Positions 1 through 8,883 are shown, counted from the first letter of the stretch. The stretch: 61,275 nt of DNA from an uncultured Bacteriovoracaceae bacterium (GCA_938017795.1 CALIJZ010000026.1:1-61275); one strand, 5' to 3'. A program made the numbers and translations. Notes: a model not told the origin generated them from the letters alone.

Positions 1-6
1 TCTCAT
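1..6 (-). CDS. Start of a gene running off the left edge
   Basis: On the minus strand an ATG at 6-4 is preceded, seven bases upstream, by AAGGAG (reverse complement of 14-19), a near-perfect ribosome binding site. Only two codons lie inside the window, so nothing can be said about the product. It would follow the small ORF at 18-137 within 11 bases, suggesting a small operon belonging to the element that carries the integrase fragment. The claim rests only on the Shine-Dalgarno and start-codon geometry. Confidence 0.3.
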
Positions 7-17
7 TGTTTTTCTCC

Positions 18-137
18 TTAATAGGTTCGGATGAGACAAATGGATGGGGATGGGACTTGACTTGCCTGTCGCTTTTTCAATGCCACCTCTTCACCCAGTA
101 ACTTTGCCAATTGTTCTTCTGTGAGAAAAACATTCAT
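18..137 (-). CDS. Possible 39-residue protein of the integrated element
   Basis: A minus-strand ATG at 137 opens 39 codons ending in TAA at 18-20. The N-terminus (LTEEQLAKLLG after MNVF) resembles the first helix of excisionase or helix-turn-helix proteins found next to integrases, but the rest is too short to show a recognition helix, so this may be a truncated or frameshifted copy. Its stop overlaps the ribosome binding site of the gene starting at position 6. It overlaps the start of the integrase fragment on the other strand by 27 bases, which argues that the fragment's real start is not at 111. Spurious coding is possible. Confidence 0.3.
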   Translation of the reverse strand: MNVFLTEEQLAKLLGEEVALKKRQASQVPSPSICLIRTY

Positions 138-401
138 ATGATGAATCAATTTTGTTTAAATATCGCTCAAAAGTATTACGATCAACAAAGAGCTGGAGTT
201 TCTAGGATAATTAAATTCCATGATACTCGTCATACTTTTGCTTCTCACTATATGATGAATGGAGGAAGTATCATTGACCTCAAGGAATTACTAGGACACT
301 CAAATTTACGAGAAACCATGGGTTACACTCACTTAAGTAAAGAGCATCTTCAAGAAGCTACAAAATTCATGGGATTTTCTTTAAGCGCTAAGACTTACTA
401 A
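111..401 (+). pseudogene. Tyrosine recombinase (phage-type integrase), C-terminal fragment
   Basis: The 96-codon frame holds the end of a tyrosine integrase catalytic domain: HDTRH (the His-x-x-Arg box), LLGHS (the second catalytic His) and GYTHLS (the nucleophilic Tyr), spaced as in phage integrases. The first catalytic Arg, the Lys strand and the whole N-terminal DNA-binding half are missing, and no upstream frame supplies them, so this is a 5'-truncated remnant. It points at the 3' end of tRNA-Leu (479-561), the usual arrangement for an element inserted into a tRNA gene. Translation, if any, could start at 111 or at ATG 138; neither has a convincing ribosome binding site. Confidence 0.8.
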
Positions 402-408
402 ATATGGT

Positions 409-427
409 GGGACATTTTCGGGACATT
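409..427 (+). repeat. Direct GGGACATT repeats beside the integrase fragment
   Basis: GGGACATT occurs at 409-416 and again at 420-427, eleven bases apart, just after the integrase stop and before the tRNA-Leu 3' end. Helically phased short repeats in this position are typical of integrase arm-binding sites. The binding role is inferred from position and spacing only. Confidence 0.4.
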
Positions 428-478
428 CTAAAATTTATTTTTCATTTAACTGAATAATTTTAACTGTTTACAAATAAA

Positions 479-561
479 TGGTGCCCGAGAGAGGACTTGA
501 ACCTCCACGCTTGCGCACTAGATCCTAAGTCTAGCGTGTCTACCAATTCCACCACTCGGGC
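479..561 (-). tRNA. tRNA-Leu (anticodon UAG)
   Basis: The minus-strand sequence folds as a complete tRNA. Acceptor strands GCCCGAG/CTCGGGC pair perfectly, discriminator A and an encoded CCA follow (479-481), the anticodon stem CTAGA/TCTAG encloses loop CTTAGGA with anticodon TAG, and the T-loop TTCAAGT is present. The extra arm between anticodon and T stems is longer than the usual five bases, as in class II leucine tRNAs. Its 3' end faces the integrase fragment, so it is the likely attachment site, regenerated intact by the insertion. Confidence 0.95.
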
Positions 562-622
562 ATATATTAAAGCAATAGGTAATAGAGAAATTATCGATTT
601 TGGCTAGTTTTGACAAGTAAAT

Positions 623-2338
623 CTAAACAGTTTTTGGGATTCCTTTAGGAATAGCTTCTAAAAGGTTTTTCGTATAGGCCATACGCGGGTTTGTATAGAC
701 TTCTTTGGCCGTTCCGTACTCTACGAGCTTACCTTGGAACATAACTCCTACATAGTCTGAGATATAGTTCACAACGCTCAAATCATGCGAAATAAAGATA
801 TAAGTAAGGTTTCTCTCTTCTTGTAGATCTTGCAGAAGGTTCAAAACTTGAGCTTGGACTGACACATCTAGGGCAGAAACTGATTCATCACAAATAATAA
901 ACTCTGGGTTTACTGCAAGAGCTCGAGCGATAGCAATTCTTTGCCTTTGTCCACCTGAGAATTGATGAGGATATCTGGCCAAGTGATTTTGTTCTAGATC
1001 CACCCTATTAACCAAAGCTTTTGCCAACTCTAATCTCTCTTTTTTATTTGATCCTATATTATGAATCTCCATAGGCTCAGTTAAGATTTGAGAAATTGTC
1101 ATTCTAGGGTTTAGAGATGAATACGGATCTTGGAAAATAATCTGCATCTTAGATCTTAAGTTTCTAAGGTCAGTACTATTTAAGTCTGTAACATCAACTC
1201 CATTATAAATAACTTGTCCTTCAGTCGGTTCAACTAATCTAAGAATTGATCTTCCTAAAGTTGTTTTACCACAACCAGACTCTCCAACAAGGCCATAAGT
1301 TGTTCCACGTCTTATATCAAAAGACACATCATCAACGGCCTTCACATGAGCGATTGTTTTTCTAAAAAAACCAGCTTTAATTGGATAATAGGTTTTTAAA
1401 TTTTTAATCTCTAAAAGAACTGGGTTTTCCTTATCATTAAAATCAAATGATTTTTCAAAAGGCTCTAAGGCTTTTGCTGGAACAATCTTTTCATTACCTT
1501 CAGCATCTACATAATCACTAACTGTTAAAAGTCTTCTTGGATTGTGCTTTATTCCAGGCCGACAAGATAAAAGTCCTTTCGTGTATGGATGAGTTGCATT
1601 TGTAAAAATTTTCTTAACATTATCATGCTCAACAAGCTTACTCTTATAGAGAACTAAAACATCATCAGCAATATCACCAATCACACCAAGATCGTGAGTA
1701 ATAAATAAAACTCCCATCTTGTGAACTTTTTGAAGGTTTGCAATTAATTCTAATACTTGTTTTTGAATCGTCACATCAAGAGCTGTCGTTGGCTCATCAC
1801 AAATTAACAATTTAGGAGAACAAGCAATCGCCATGGCAATACAAATTCTTTGCTTCTGACCACCTGATAATTCATGTGGATAAGAATGAGCTCTATTTTT
1901 AGGATTAGGAATCCCCACTTGGTGCATAAGCTCTAAGGCCTTATTCCAAGCTTCTTTTTTTCCTACTTTTTGATGTAATATAATTGATTCACAAATTTGA
2001 GAACCAACTTTAAATAAAGGGTTTAACGCCGTCATGGGTTCTTGGAAAATCATGGAAATATCATTGCCACGTAATCCTCTCATTTCAGAATCAGTTGCTG
2101 TTACAATATCTTTGCCTTGAAATAAGATTTCACCTTGAGTAATCTTTCCAGGAGGTTTAGGGATTAGGTCCATTATAGCTAGAGAAGTTACAGACTTTCC
2201 TGATCCACTCTCTCCAACTAAACCTACCGTTTCTCCTTCATCAATTGTGAAGCTTACATTATCAACAGCTCTTGTGATTCCTTCACCAGTGTGAAATTCA
2301 ACGGTTAAATTTTTTACTTCTAAAAGATGTTTACTCAT
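623..2338 (-). CDS. Peptide ABC importer, dual ATPase subunit (YejF-like)
   Basis: This 571-residue protein has two complete ABC ATPase domains, each with Walker A (GESGSGKS in the first half, GESGCGKT in the second), a signature (LSGGQKQR and FSGGQRQR) and Walker B followed by Glu (LLICDEPTTALD and FIICDESVSALD). Both sites look competent. It is therefore a DppD-DppF fusion of the YejF/GsiA kind (YejF is about 530 residues), powering uptake of oligopeptides or small peptide-like compounds. It is the last gene of a four-gene minus-strand operon (binding protein, two permeases, ATPase); its ATG directly follows the preceding stop codon (TAA-ATG). No clear terminator lies downstream. Substrate is not readable from sequence; I do not assign the E. 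coli name because the permeases are ordinary Dpp/Opp size. Confidence 0.9.
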   Translation of the reverse strand: MSKHLLEVKNLTVEFHTGEGITRAVDNVSFTIDEGETVGLVGESGSGKSVTSLAIMDLIPKPPGKITQGEILFQGKDIVTATDSEMRGLRGNDISMIFQEPMTALNPLFKVGSQICESIILHQKVGKKEAWNKALELMHQVGIPNPKNRAHSYPHELSGGQKQRICIAMAIACSPKLLICDEPTTALDVTIQKQVLELIANLQKVHKMGVLFITHDLGVIGDIADDVLVLYKSKLVEHDNVKKIFTNATHPYTKGLLSCRPGIKHNPRRLLTVSDYVDAEGNEKIVPAKALEPFEKSFDFNDKENPVLLEIKNLKTYYPIKAGFFRKTIAHVKAVDDVSFDIRRGTTYGLVGESGCGKTTLGRSILRLVEPTEGQVIYNGVDVTDLNSTDLRNLRSKMQIIFQDPYSSLNPRMTISQILTEPMEIHNIGSNKKERLELAKALVNRVDLEQNHLARYPHQFSGGQRQRIAIARALAVNPEFIICDESVSALDVSVQAQVLNLLQDLQEERNLTYIFISHDLSVVNYISDYVGVMFQGKLVEYGTAKEVYTNPRMAYTKNLLEAIPKGIPKTV

Positions 2339-3199
2339 TTAAGACTCCTGACCTTTTAGTTTCGGATCAAGTGCATCTCTAAGTGCGTCCCCTAGAATAT
2401 TTAGAGCAAGAACGATAAAAAACATTGCTAGAGTCGCTCCAGCTAGTTGCCACCACTGACCTTGCATTAAGTCTTGTTTAGCATCATCAATCATTTTCCC
2501 CCAACTTGGAGTTCCTTGAACACCAAGGCCAAGATAAGAAAGAATAACTTCAGATTTTATGGCACTTTGAAATCTCAAAGATGCGTTAATAATAACTAAG
2601 TGGAAAATATTAGGGAGAATATGTTGGAATAACTTCTTAGCATGTCCACCACCAAGTGATGTTACAGCTTGAACATAATCTCTATTTCTATGTTTAATCA
2701 CCTCACCTCTTACTAATCGGCAAAGTCCAACCCATGAAGTTACTCCAAGAGCAATACACATAGATTTAAGACCTCTCTCCATTACATAAGAAATAGAAAT
2801 CAGCATCATAAGATATGGAATAGAAGCAAATGTTGTGTAAAACCACACAATGATTTCATCAACGAAACCACCAAAGTAACCTGCCACTGCTCCTAGGGTT
2901 ACCCCGATTGGAATAGCAATTACGCAGCTAAAAAAACCTACAGTCATAGCGACTTGAGTTCCGTAAATAACTTTTCTTAAAACATCTCGACCTAGAAAGT
3001 CTGTTCCTAATAAATACTCAGCCGTGGGAGCAACATTTTCAGGACCAACCTCTTCTGCCCAATTTCCCGCCAATAAACCAAGACTTACTAAAATAGCAAT
3101 AATTGCATAAATCACGACAATCACTAGCGATATAAGGGCAATTTTATTTTTAGCCAAACGCCTAAAGGCATCGGCCCATAATGAGTATTCTTTTTCCAT
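2339..3199 (-). CDS. Peptide ABC importer permease (OppC/DppC/YejE-like)
   Basis: A 286-residue integral membrane protein of the binding-protein-dependent permease family. It begins with a cytoplasmic stretch and a first membrane segment, then a periplasmic loop holding LLGTDFLGRD, a hallmark of the OppC/DppC branch, then the transmembrane core and the cytoplasmic EAA loop (about residues 180-200, AVTSLGGG...HILPN) that contacts the ATPase. Its ATG overlaps the stop of the upstream permease by one base (TAATG), indicating translational coupling. It should pair with the 3199-4134 product to form the channel. Confidence 0.92.
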   Translation of the reverse strand: MEKEYSLWADAFRRLAKNKIALISLVIVVIYAIIAILVSLGLLAGNWAEEVGPENVAPTAEYLLGTDFLGRDVLRKVIYGTQVAMTVGFFSCVIAIPIGVTLGAVAGYFGGFVDEIIVWFYTTFASIPYLMMLISISYVMERGLKSMCIALGVTSWVGLCRLVRGEVIKHRNRDYVQAVTSLGGGHAKKLFQHILPNIFHLVIINASLRFQSAIKSEVILSYLGLGVQGTPSWGKMIDDAKQDLMQGQWWQLAGATLAMFFIVLALNILGDALRDALDPKLKGQES

Positions 3200-4134
3200 T
3201 ATTGTAACTTTATCCTTGGATCAGCAAGAGCGTATAAAATATCTGTTAATAAGCTAAAGAGCATATAAGCAATAGCAGACATAATAGTAAAGGCCTTAAT
3301 TACTGGAAAGTCATTGGAATTAATTGCTCTTAATAACTCTCCTCCAAGACCTGGAATATCAAAAAAGCTCTCTAATAAAAGAGCGCCTAATATTAAAAAA
3401 GGTAATTGAATAACAATATACGTAATAATTGGAACTAAAGCATTTCTAAGCACATGCTTAAAAAGAATGACTCTTTCACTTAATCCTTTTGCTCTAGCTG
3501 TTCGAACGTAGTCTTGGTAAATTTCATCAAGCATAATTGTTCTGAAGAACCTGATGTCAGGCCCAAGAGACGTTACTACTGTAATTAAGATTGGAAGAGC
3601 AACGTATGGAATAAAAGCAGGAAATCCGCTTTCATAACCGGAGATCTCAAAAAGTCCCCACTCGAAAGCAAAGAAGTATTGAAAGATAATAATATAAACT
3701 AAATAGGAAATACTCATCATTCCAATACAAATAACTCGAATAGAGTTATCAATGGCCTTGCCTCGAAAAAATGAAACGATTAAAGATAAAGATATTCCAA
3801 GAATCATTGAAATTATAAATGCTGGAATAGTTAGTGAGAGTGAAGCTCCAGCTTTATTTGATAGAATTTCTGAAATTTTCTGCTGAGATGACCAAGAACG
3901 ACCAAAGTCAAAAGTAAAAGCAGATCTTACAATATCAACGTATTGTAAAAAATAAGACTTATCTAAACCAAGTTCTTTCCTAAGTTCAGCAGCTTGTTTC
4001 ACAGTTGCATGTTTTCCTAACAAAGTAATTGCAGGATCATCAGCAACGAAATTATATAAAACGAAGACTATAAAACACACCCCAAGTAAAACTGGGATAA
4101 TATATAATAGTCTTCGAATCGAATATTGAAGCAT
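3199..4134 (-). CDS. Peptide ABC importer permease (OppB/DppB/YejB-like)
   Basis: A 311-residue membrane protein of the OppB/DppB type. The start MLQYSIRRLLYIIPVLLGV is the typical first helix, LRKELGLDKS is the conserved periplasmic segment that follows, and the EAA motif region (DYVRTARAKGLSE...HVLRNALVP) is near residue 215-240. Its length matches DppB/OppB rather than the longer E. coli YejB (about 364). It lies eight bases after the binding-protein gene and overlaps the next permease by one base, so it is expressed as part of the importer operon. Confidence 0.92.
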   Translation of the reverse strand: MLQYSIRRLLYIIPVLLGVCFIVFVLYNFVADDPAITLLGKHATVKQAAELRKELGLDKSYFLQYVDIVRSAFTFDFGRSWSSQQKISEILSNKAGASLSLTIPAFIISMILGISLSLIVSFFRGKAIDNSIRVICIGMMSISYLVYIIIFQYFFAFEWGLFEISGYESGFPAFIPYVALPILITVVTSLGPDIRFFRTIMLDEIYQDYVRTARAKGLSERVILFKHVLRNALVPIITYIVIQLPFLILGALLLESFFDIPGLGGELLRAINSNDFPVIKAFTIMSAIAYMLFSLLTDILYALADPRIKLQ

Positions 4135-4142
4135 TTATTTTC

Positions 4143-5906
4143 CTAAAGCTTAGTTTTTAACTCATTTTTAGCAGAATTATCAATATCATAATACTTAGCT
4201 ACACCATGATTAAATTCAGTAAACTTATAGTTTTTAAACCAACCATGACTTAAACCATAGCCTACTCTATGAAAGCCTAAGATCCAAGGAACTTTATCTG
4301 AAACAAATTTATACATCTTCTCGTATAGAGCTGTTCTTTCAGGAGAATCTTCCATCATTGAAGCTTTTACAAACATCGCATCGTATTCTGGATTACTAAA
4401 GTTAGAACCGTTAGCTCCTGGAGCAGAGTTTTTACTATATAATAATTGTAAAAAGTTTTCAGCGTCTGGGTAATCAGCCCCCCATGCCATAGAAAACATC
4501 ATTGATTGTTTCGTATTCACAACTTTCATAAGCTCAGGCCAAGTTACACCGACTGGCTTAATCTTAACTCCAATTTTACTCATATTTTGTTGAAAAACTT
4601 CAGCAATCTGACGACTTTTCGTATTATAAGTATAGTGAAGAGTAATCTCTGGGAGACCTTTACCTTCCGGGTATCCAGCTTCAGCTAGTTTTGCTTTAGC
4701 TTTTTCGATATTTAAATTCTGGTACTCTCCAACAAATCCATTGATGTGACCTGCGATATTTGGAGGAGTGATCGATTGAGCTGGAATAGAAACACCTTGG
4801 TAAAATTTCTTATTAAGCATATCTCTATCTTGAGCAAGACTCATTGCTTGTCTTAATTTTACATTATCTTTAAATAATTCATGCTCATGATTAAAGGCAT
4901 TATAAGTAACATCTAGACCAACACTTTTTCTCTCCATAACTCCCATTTTTTGGAATTTATCAGAAAGACCTTTTCCTGGAACCATAACATTTGTAAATTG
5001 CTCAGTTGGGATACCCATGGCATCTAGATTACCTTTAAGAAAATTAAGCCATCTTGTCTGCTCTTCTTTCATGATCTTTACTACGATTTTATCTACAAGT
5101 GGAAGTTTTTGTCCGGCTGACTTTAGAAATCCCTTCGCTGAATCTCCACTCTCACCTTCTGAAGGATAAGTTACAGTTCTATAATTTGGGTTTCTAGTAT
5201 AAACAATTTGATTACCTTGATTATATTTACCTGTAATAAATGGACCCGTTCCAATTGGATGATTTACAAATTCTTTTCCATACTTAGTAACTGCTTCTTT
5301 AGCTACAGCGTAAGTAAACGGCATTGCAAAAGCATATAAGAACTGAGGAAATGGTCTACTTAAAGTAAACTTAATCGTGTGTTTATCAATAACTTTAATT
5401 CCTGAAATCTCTTTAGAGTAATCAGAGTTACCATTTTTTCTCCAATCATCTAAGCCAGCGATCTTGCCTTCAATTAACCACCAACCTTTAGATTGCTCTT
5501 TAGGATCACCCATTCTCTTAATTGAATAAGCAATATCTTCAGCAACTAATTCACGTCCTTTTCCATTTGGAAAACAAACATCATCATGAAACATAACACC
5601 TTTTTTAAGCTTAAAAGTATAACTTAAACCACCATCACCAACAGTTGGCATACCATCAGCAAGATTTGGTTCTAATTGATATGGTCTTTTTAAATAATGA
5701 AATTGAAGTAGGCCTTCATAAACTCTTGCTACTTCATTTCCTGCATATAAATCTGATGCTTGATTAGGATCAAATCCTTTAACATCTGCAGTTACTACTA
5801 GATTTAATACTTTTTGAGCACCTTCAGCTCCAGCAGCTGAACTTGTTGAATTGTTTTTAGTACATGAAAAAATAGACAGTACTAGAATGAATAATAAATT
5901 TTTCAT
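4143..5906 (-). CDS. Peptide-binding lipoprotein (SBP_bac_5 family)
   Basis: An extracytoplasmic solute-binding protein of the OppA/DppA/YejA superfamily, delivering peptides to the permeases encoded next. The frame is open from 5972, but the ATG at 5906 is preferred: it is preceded by AAGGGGGAT and gives a lipoprotein signal, MKNLLFILVLSIFSC, with Cys15 as the lipidated residue. The mature protein (587 residues with signal) has the family opening FDPNQASDLYAGNEV and the later GTGPF motif. The anchor would tether it to a membrane rather than leave it free in the periplasm. It is the first gene of the importer operon. Ligand specificity cannot be predicted. Confidence 0.9.
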   Translation of the reverse strand: MKNLLFILVLSIFSCTKNNSTSSAAGAEGAQKVLNLVVTADVKGFDPNQASDLYAGNEVARVYEGLLQFHYLKRPYQLEPNLADGMPTVGDGGLSYTFKLKKGVMFHDDVCFPNGKGRELVAEDIAYSIKRMGDPKEQSKGWWLIEGKIAGLDDWRKNGNSDYSKEISGIKVIDKHTIKFTLSRPFPQFLYAFAMPFTYAVAKEAVTKYGKEFVNHPIGTGPFITGKYNQGNQIVYTRNPNYRTVTYPSEGESGDSAKGFLKSAGQKLPLVDKIVVKIMKEEQTRWLNFLKGNLDAMGIPTEQFTNVMVPGKGLSDKFQKMGVMERKSVGLDVTYNAFNHEHELFKDNVKLRQAMSLAQDRDMLNKKFYQGVSIPAQSITPPNIAGHINGFVGEYQNLNIEKAKAKLAEAGYPEGKGLPEITLHYTYNTKSRQIAEVFQQNMSKIGVKIKPVGVTWPELMKVVNTKQSMMFSMAWGADYPDAENFLQLLYSKNSAPGANGSNFSNPEYDAMFVKASMMEDSPERTALYEKMYKFVSDKVPWILGFHRVGYGLSHGWFKNYKFTEFNHGVAKYYDIDNSAKNELKTKL

Positions 5907-5983
5907 CTTTATCCCCCTTGAATAATATGATTTAGTCCAATTCAGTGTACTGATTGTGTCCTCTATTATCAATAATTTGCTTC

Positions 5984-6691
5984 TTACAATTTAGTGGTGT
6001 CTGAATGACATTGGTTTACATATAATCTGGCTGAAAGAACCGTCTGGGCTGCTTTATTAAGCTCAAAAAAGCTTTGTTTGTAATAAGGTTTTATATCGCT
6101 AGTTAGGTCAGCGTTTTTCCACACAAGGTCAAAATTAGTAGTATTCTTGGTAATATCGCTGCTATGGCTCATCACATTAGTAACCTTTTCCTTGCTTTGC
6201 GAGGTGCATTTTAATCCTGGAGTCTGTGTGCACCAGTTAGTGAAGTAAGAATTTAGTTGCGCGTCAGATTTTTTTGAAAAATCTGCAGATTTAAATATTT
6301 CTTCACCTAAAAATCGTAAAAATTGGTTTAAATCTTCTCTTTCATAATTAGGGTTTGAGTCAGCGAACTTAAAAAACCGAGACTTCATCATACTCAAAAA
6401 TGCACCAGAGAATTGATATTGAGTTCCAACTCTTTGAATTTTTAAATCTTGTCCACCTCGGAAAGGAATATAGACGGTTAAAATGAACGTTTGAGGATCT
6501 GGGTGAGTAGTATCATAACTAAGTGTAAAGCCCTGATCTCCAGCTTGAATCCTTCCTTTACCTTCACCATTTAAGCAAAAGCCTTGAACATTATTTTTAA
6601 ATTTAGAAAAATCCATCACTTGAGCTTGTTGATCTTGAACTTTTGGAATTGTAGCACAGCCTAAAAAGAGCATCGTTAATAATAATTTCAT
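5984..6691 (-). CDS. Lipoprotein of unknown function
   Basis: A 235-residue protein with a short lipoprotein signal (MKLLLTMLFLGC, lipid-accepting Cys12) followed by a polar domain I do not recognise. Four later Cys could form disulfides, which suits a periplasmic location. It starts 17 bases after the stop of the TPR lipoprotein (6709-8598) on the same strand, so the two are probably co-transcribed and may act together at the envelope. The ribosome binding site is weak, consistent with coupling to the upstream gene. No function is assigned. Confidence 0.7.
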   Translation of the reverse strand: MKLLLTMLFLGCATIPKVQDQQAQVMDFSKFKNNVQGFCLNGEGKGRIQAGDQGFTLSYDTTHPDPQTFILTVYIPFRGGQDLKIQRVGTQYQFSGAFLSMMKSRFFKFADSNPNYEREDLNQFLRFLGEEIFKSADFSKKSDAQLNSYFTNWCTQTPGLKCTSQSKEKVTNVMSHSSDITKNTTNFDLVWKNADLTSDIKPYYKQSFFELNKAAQTVLSARLYVNQCHSDTTKL

Positions 6692-6708
6692 GAGATGATT
6701 TTATAAGA

Positions 6709-8598
6709 TTAAATTGAAGCTGGCATCTTTTTAGGATCGGGACCTATTAACTTGAAGATAGTTTCTCGTTCTTGGTCAGAGGTGGCATGCATAAGAGATT
6801 GATCAAAATAGTGTTTTGCCTTCTGAGTATCTCCCATCTTTTTGTAGCTCATTCCTAGATGTTTATTAACTGTAAAATCATTTTCAAGACCATTATCAAA
6901 TGATTTATGTAGATGATCTAAGGCGCTCTTGTAATTACCCATTTTAAAATAAAGCCAACCAATAGAATCTAAAATATGAGCATCTTTTGGTTTTAAACTC
7001 AAAGCTTTTTCCAGATAGATCTTAGCTCTTTTCAAATCACTAGGCACTCTTTCTATGAGCGAATATCCTATGTAATTATAAGCTTGGGCGTTGTCTGGAT
7101 TAGCTTTAATCATTTCTAAAACTATCTTGTCGGCCTTATCAAATAACTTATCCTTCTCATACATTGAGGCAAGGAAAAAGTGGTGATCACTATTAAAGTT
7201 TTCATGATTTTTTATTTCTTCTAAAGCTTTTGCTGCATTTTTAAAATTGTTCTTTTTCTTCCAAAATAAGGATTTATTCACTCCTACTTCAAAATCTAAC
7301 TCTCCCTTAGCTTCTTTTTTTATTGCATTTAAAGAAGTGAAATAGTTTTTCACATCTTTTGTCTGGCCAGCAGCAATTGATCTTGATGGAACTAGTGCGA
7401 TATCTCTTAATAGATTCATCTCTCGCATCTTACTTTCCTTATAATAAGTACTATCGAATTTTATTTCTTTAAATGCCAAGACAGCTTCTTTGAATTGATT
7501 TTTTTTAATATAAAGATCACCCATGAAAAAGTATGCCTTATCAGTTTCCACACCAAAGGGAATAACTTCTTTCAAGGAATCAATTGCTTTATCATAAGAA
7601 GCTACTTCTCTATATAAATAAGCTAATTTATATTTAACGGCAGGATCTTTTGGGTTTAAGTCAACCATCTTTTCCATATAAGGAAGAGCCGATTCGTATT
7701 TTTCTCTTTCTACATAATGATCCATTAATCGTTTTGATATTAAATAATCATCTGGATACTTTTTAAGATGGTTTTTAAATAGTGAAAGAGTCACTTCAAT
7801 TCTTTTCGTTTCCCCTAAAATTACTCCTATTGCTGCAAGTGATTTAGAGTTTTCAGGGTATTCTTGGTAGGCTTGCTTGAAGTACTGCTCAGCTTTTTTC
7901 AATTCCCCTAAATCTAAATATAGTCTTCCTGTCTTAAAACTAAGTTCTGATTTATATTCATTTTTTTTATTTTTATCATGACAGTTTTTTAAAATCTTAA
8001 TTGCTTTAGTAGTCGAATTTTCTCGTTCCAAATATGATCGCTTTATACAAACATCAATATCACCTGGGTGGTCTACTAAAACCTTATCATAAACGTGGGC
8101 AGCTCCTTCAAAGTTACCTAAAGATTCATAGACGCTTGCTTTAAGTTGTTGAAGTTGCGTACTTTCTTCTTGATCAAGTGCTTCAAGGTTCATATCTTCT
8201 AAGATAACTAGTGCCTTCTCAACAGATCCATTTCTCACTAAACTCATTATATATTTGTTAAGTAAGTGTGGATCTTTCGGAGTTAGTTTAGTTAGAAGTT
8301 GAAAAAACTGCTCTGACTTATCAAATTCATAATTTCCTTCATAAGTCGTTCCCTTCAAATAGAGATCTCTTAGTATATGATCTTTCACAAATTCATTCTT
8401 AGATTCACTAAATTTCTTTTTCATTTTTGAGAGATACTCTTTTTCAGATTGAGAGTTCACTGACCCACAATCAATACAAGGATTACTCATTTCTGAGATC
8501 TTAATCTTTGAACTAGCTTTTTTAGATGTGCTACATGATGTTATATTGCATGAAATCACAAAAAATAAAGACATAAATAATGGGAAAACTCTTAACAA
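6709..8598 (-). CDS. TPR-repeat lipoprotein
   Basis: About 629 residues. A hydrophobic N-terminus ends in FVISC, a lipobox, and the rest is a run of tetratricopeptide-like helix pairs (for example AEQYFKQAYQEYPEN, ALSLKPKDAHILDSIGWLYFK and NYKSALDHLHKSF). Such proteins are scaffolds for envelope complexes. An upstream TTG at 8604 lies only one base from GGAGG; the TTG at 8598 has the same GGAGG at seven bases and is the better start. It opens a minus-strand pair with the 5984-6691 lipoprotein and is divergent from phaR, sharing its 270-base control region. Partner proteins are unknown. Confidence 0.85.
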   Translation of the reverse strand: MLRVFPLFMSLFFVISCNITSCSTSKKASSKIKISEMSNPCIDCGSVNSQSEKEYLSKMKKKFSESKNEFVKDHILRDLYLKGTTYEGNYEFDKSEQFFQLLTKLTPKDPHLLNKYIMSLVRNGSVEKALVILEDMNLEALDQEESTQLQQLKASVYESLGNFEGAAHVYDKVLVDHPGDIDVCIKRSYLERENSTTKAIKILKNCHDKNKKNEYKSELSFKTGRLYLDLGELKKAEQYFKQAYQEYPENSKSLAAIGVILGETKRIEVTLSLFKNHLKKYPDDYLISKRLMDHYVEREKYESALPYMEKMVDLNPKDPAVKYKLAYLYREVASYDKAIDSLKEVIPFGVETDKAYFFMGDLYIKKNQFKEAVLAFKEIKFDSTYYKESKMREMNLLRDIALVPSRSIAAGQTKDVKNYFTSLNAIKKEAKGELDFEVGVNKSLFWKKKNNFKNAAKALEEIKNHENFNSDHHFFLASMYEKDKLFDKADKIVLEMIKANPDNAQAYNYIGYSLIERVPSDLKRAKIYLEKALSLKPKDAHILDSIGWLYFKMGNYKSALDHLHKSFDNGLENDFTVNKHLGMSYKKMGDTQKAKHYFDQSLMHATSDQERETIFKLIGPDPKKMPASI

Positions 8599-8736
8599 AT
8601 TCAATCCTCCAATGGATATTCATCGGCTGGATTAAGGACTTTCTTAGTTATTATGACGCTACTAGGTAATTTTTTCACAAAGTAGGCTAGTAATTCCAGT
8701 TACTTACGTTTATAAACAATATTCTGACTAATCGAG

Positions 8737-8766
8737 TTGACTTTATGTGCAATGTGTTGCTAGAAA
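8737..8766 (+). promoter_or_regulatory. Candidate sigma70-type promoter of phaR
   Basis: TTGACT (8737-8742) is followed after 18 bases by TAGAAA (8761-8766), matching four of six -10 positions. The spacer and flank contain repeated GCAATG/TTGC/CAATGC words resembling the downstream TTGCACTGCA element, so the regulator may act here. Prediction by eye only. Confidence 0.35.
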
Positions 8767-8800
8767 CACAATGCGTAAAGGTTATGACTTACCTCACAAA

Positions 8801-8827
8801 TTGCACTGCATTTAAGGCGTTGCATTT
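8801..8827 (+). promoter_or_regulatory. Candidate PhaR operator (TTGCACTGCA plus GTTGCATTT)
   Basis: TTGCACTGCA at 8801-8810 and GTTGCATTT at about 8819-8827 lie just upstream of the phaR start. PhaR-type regulators of Ralstonia and Paracoccus are reported to bind TGC-rich sites of this kind and to repress their own genes. The position suggests autoregulation; binding is inferred. Confidence 0.4.
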
Positions 8828-8841
8828 ATGAGGAGGGTCAA

Positions 8842-8883
8842 ATGAATTTTAATTTAACAAGGGAGTCTCAATGGAAAAAGTGA
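8842..8883 (+). CDS. Possible 13-codon leader peptide overlapping phaR
   Basis: ATG at 8842 follows a very strong ribosome binding site (GAGGAGGG, about 8830-8837) and opens 13 codons ending in TGA at 8881-8883, overlapping the first codons of phaR in another frame. phaR has its own AGGGAG site inside this leader. The arrangement would couple phaR translation to the leader, or the strong site may serve phaR by another mechanism. No conservation test was possible. Confidence 0.3.
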   Translation: MNFNLTRESQWKK

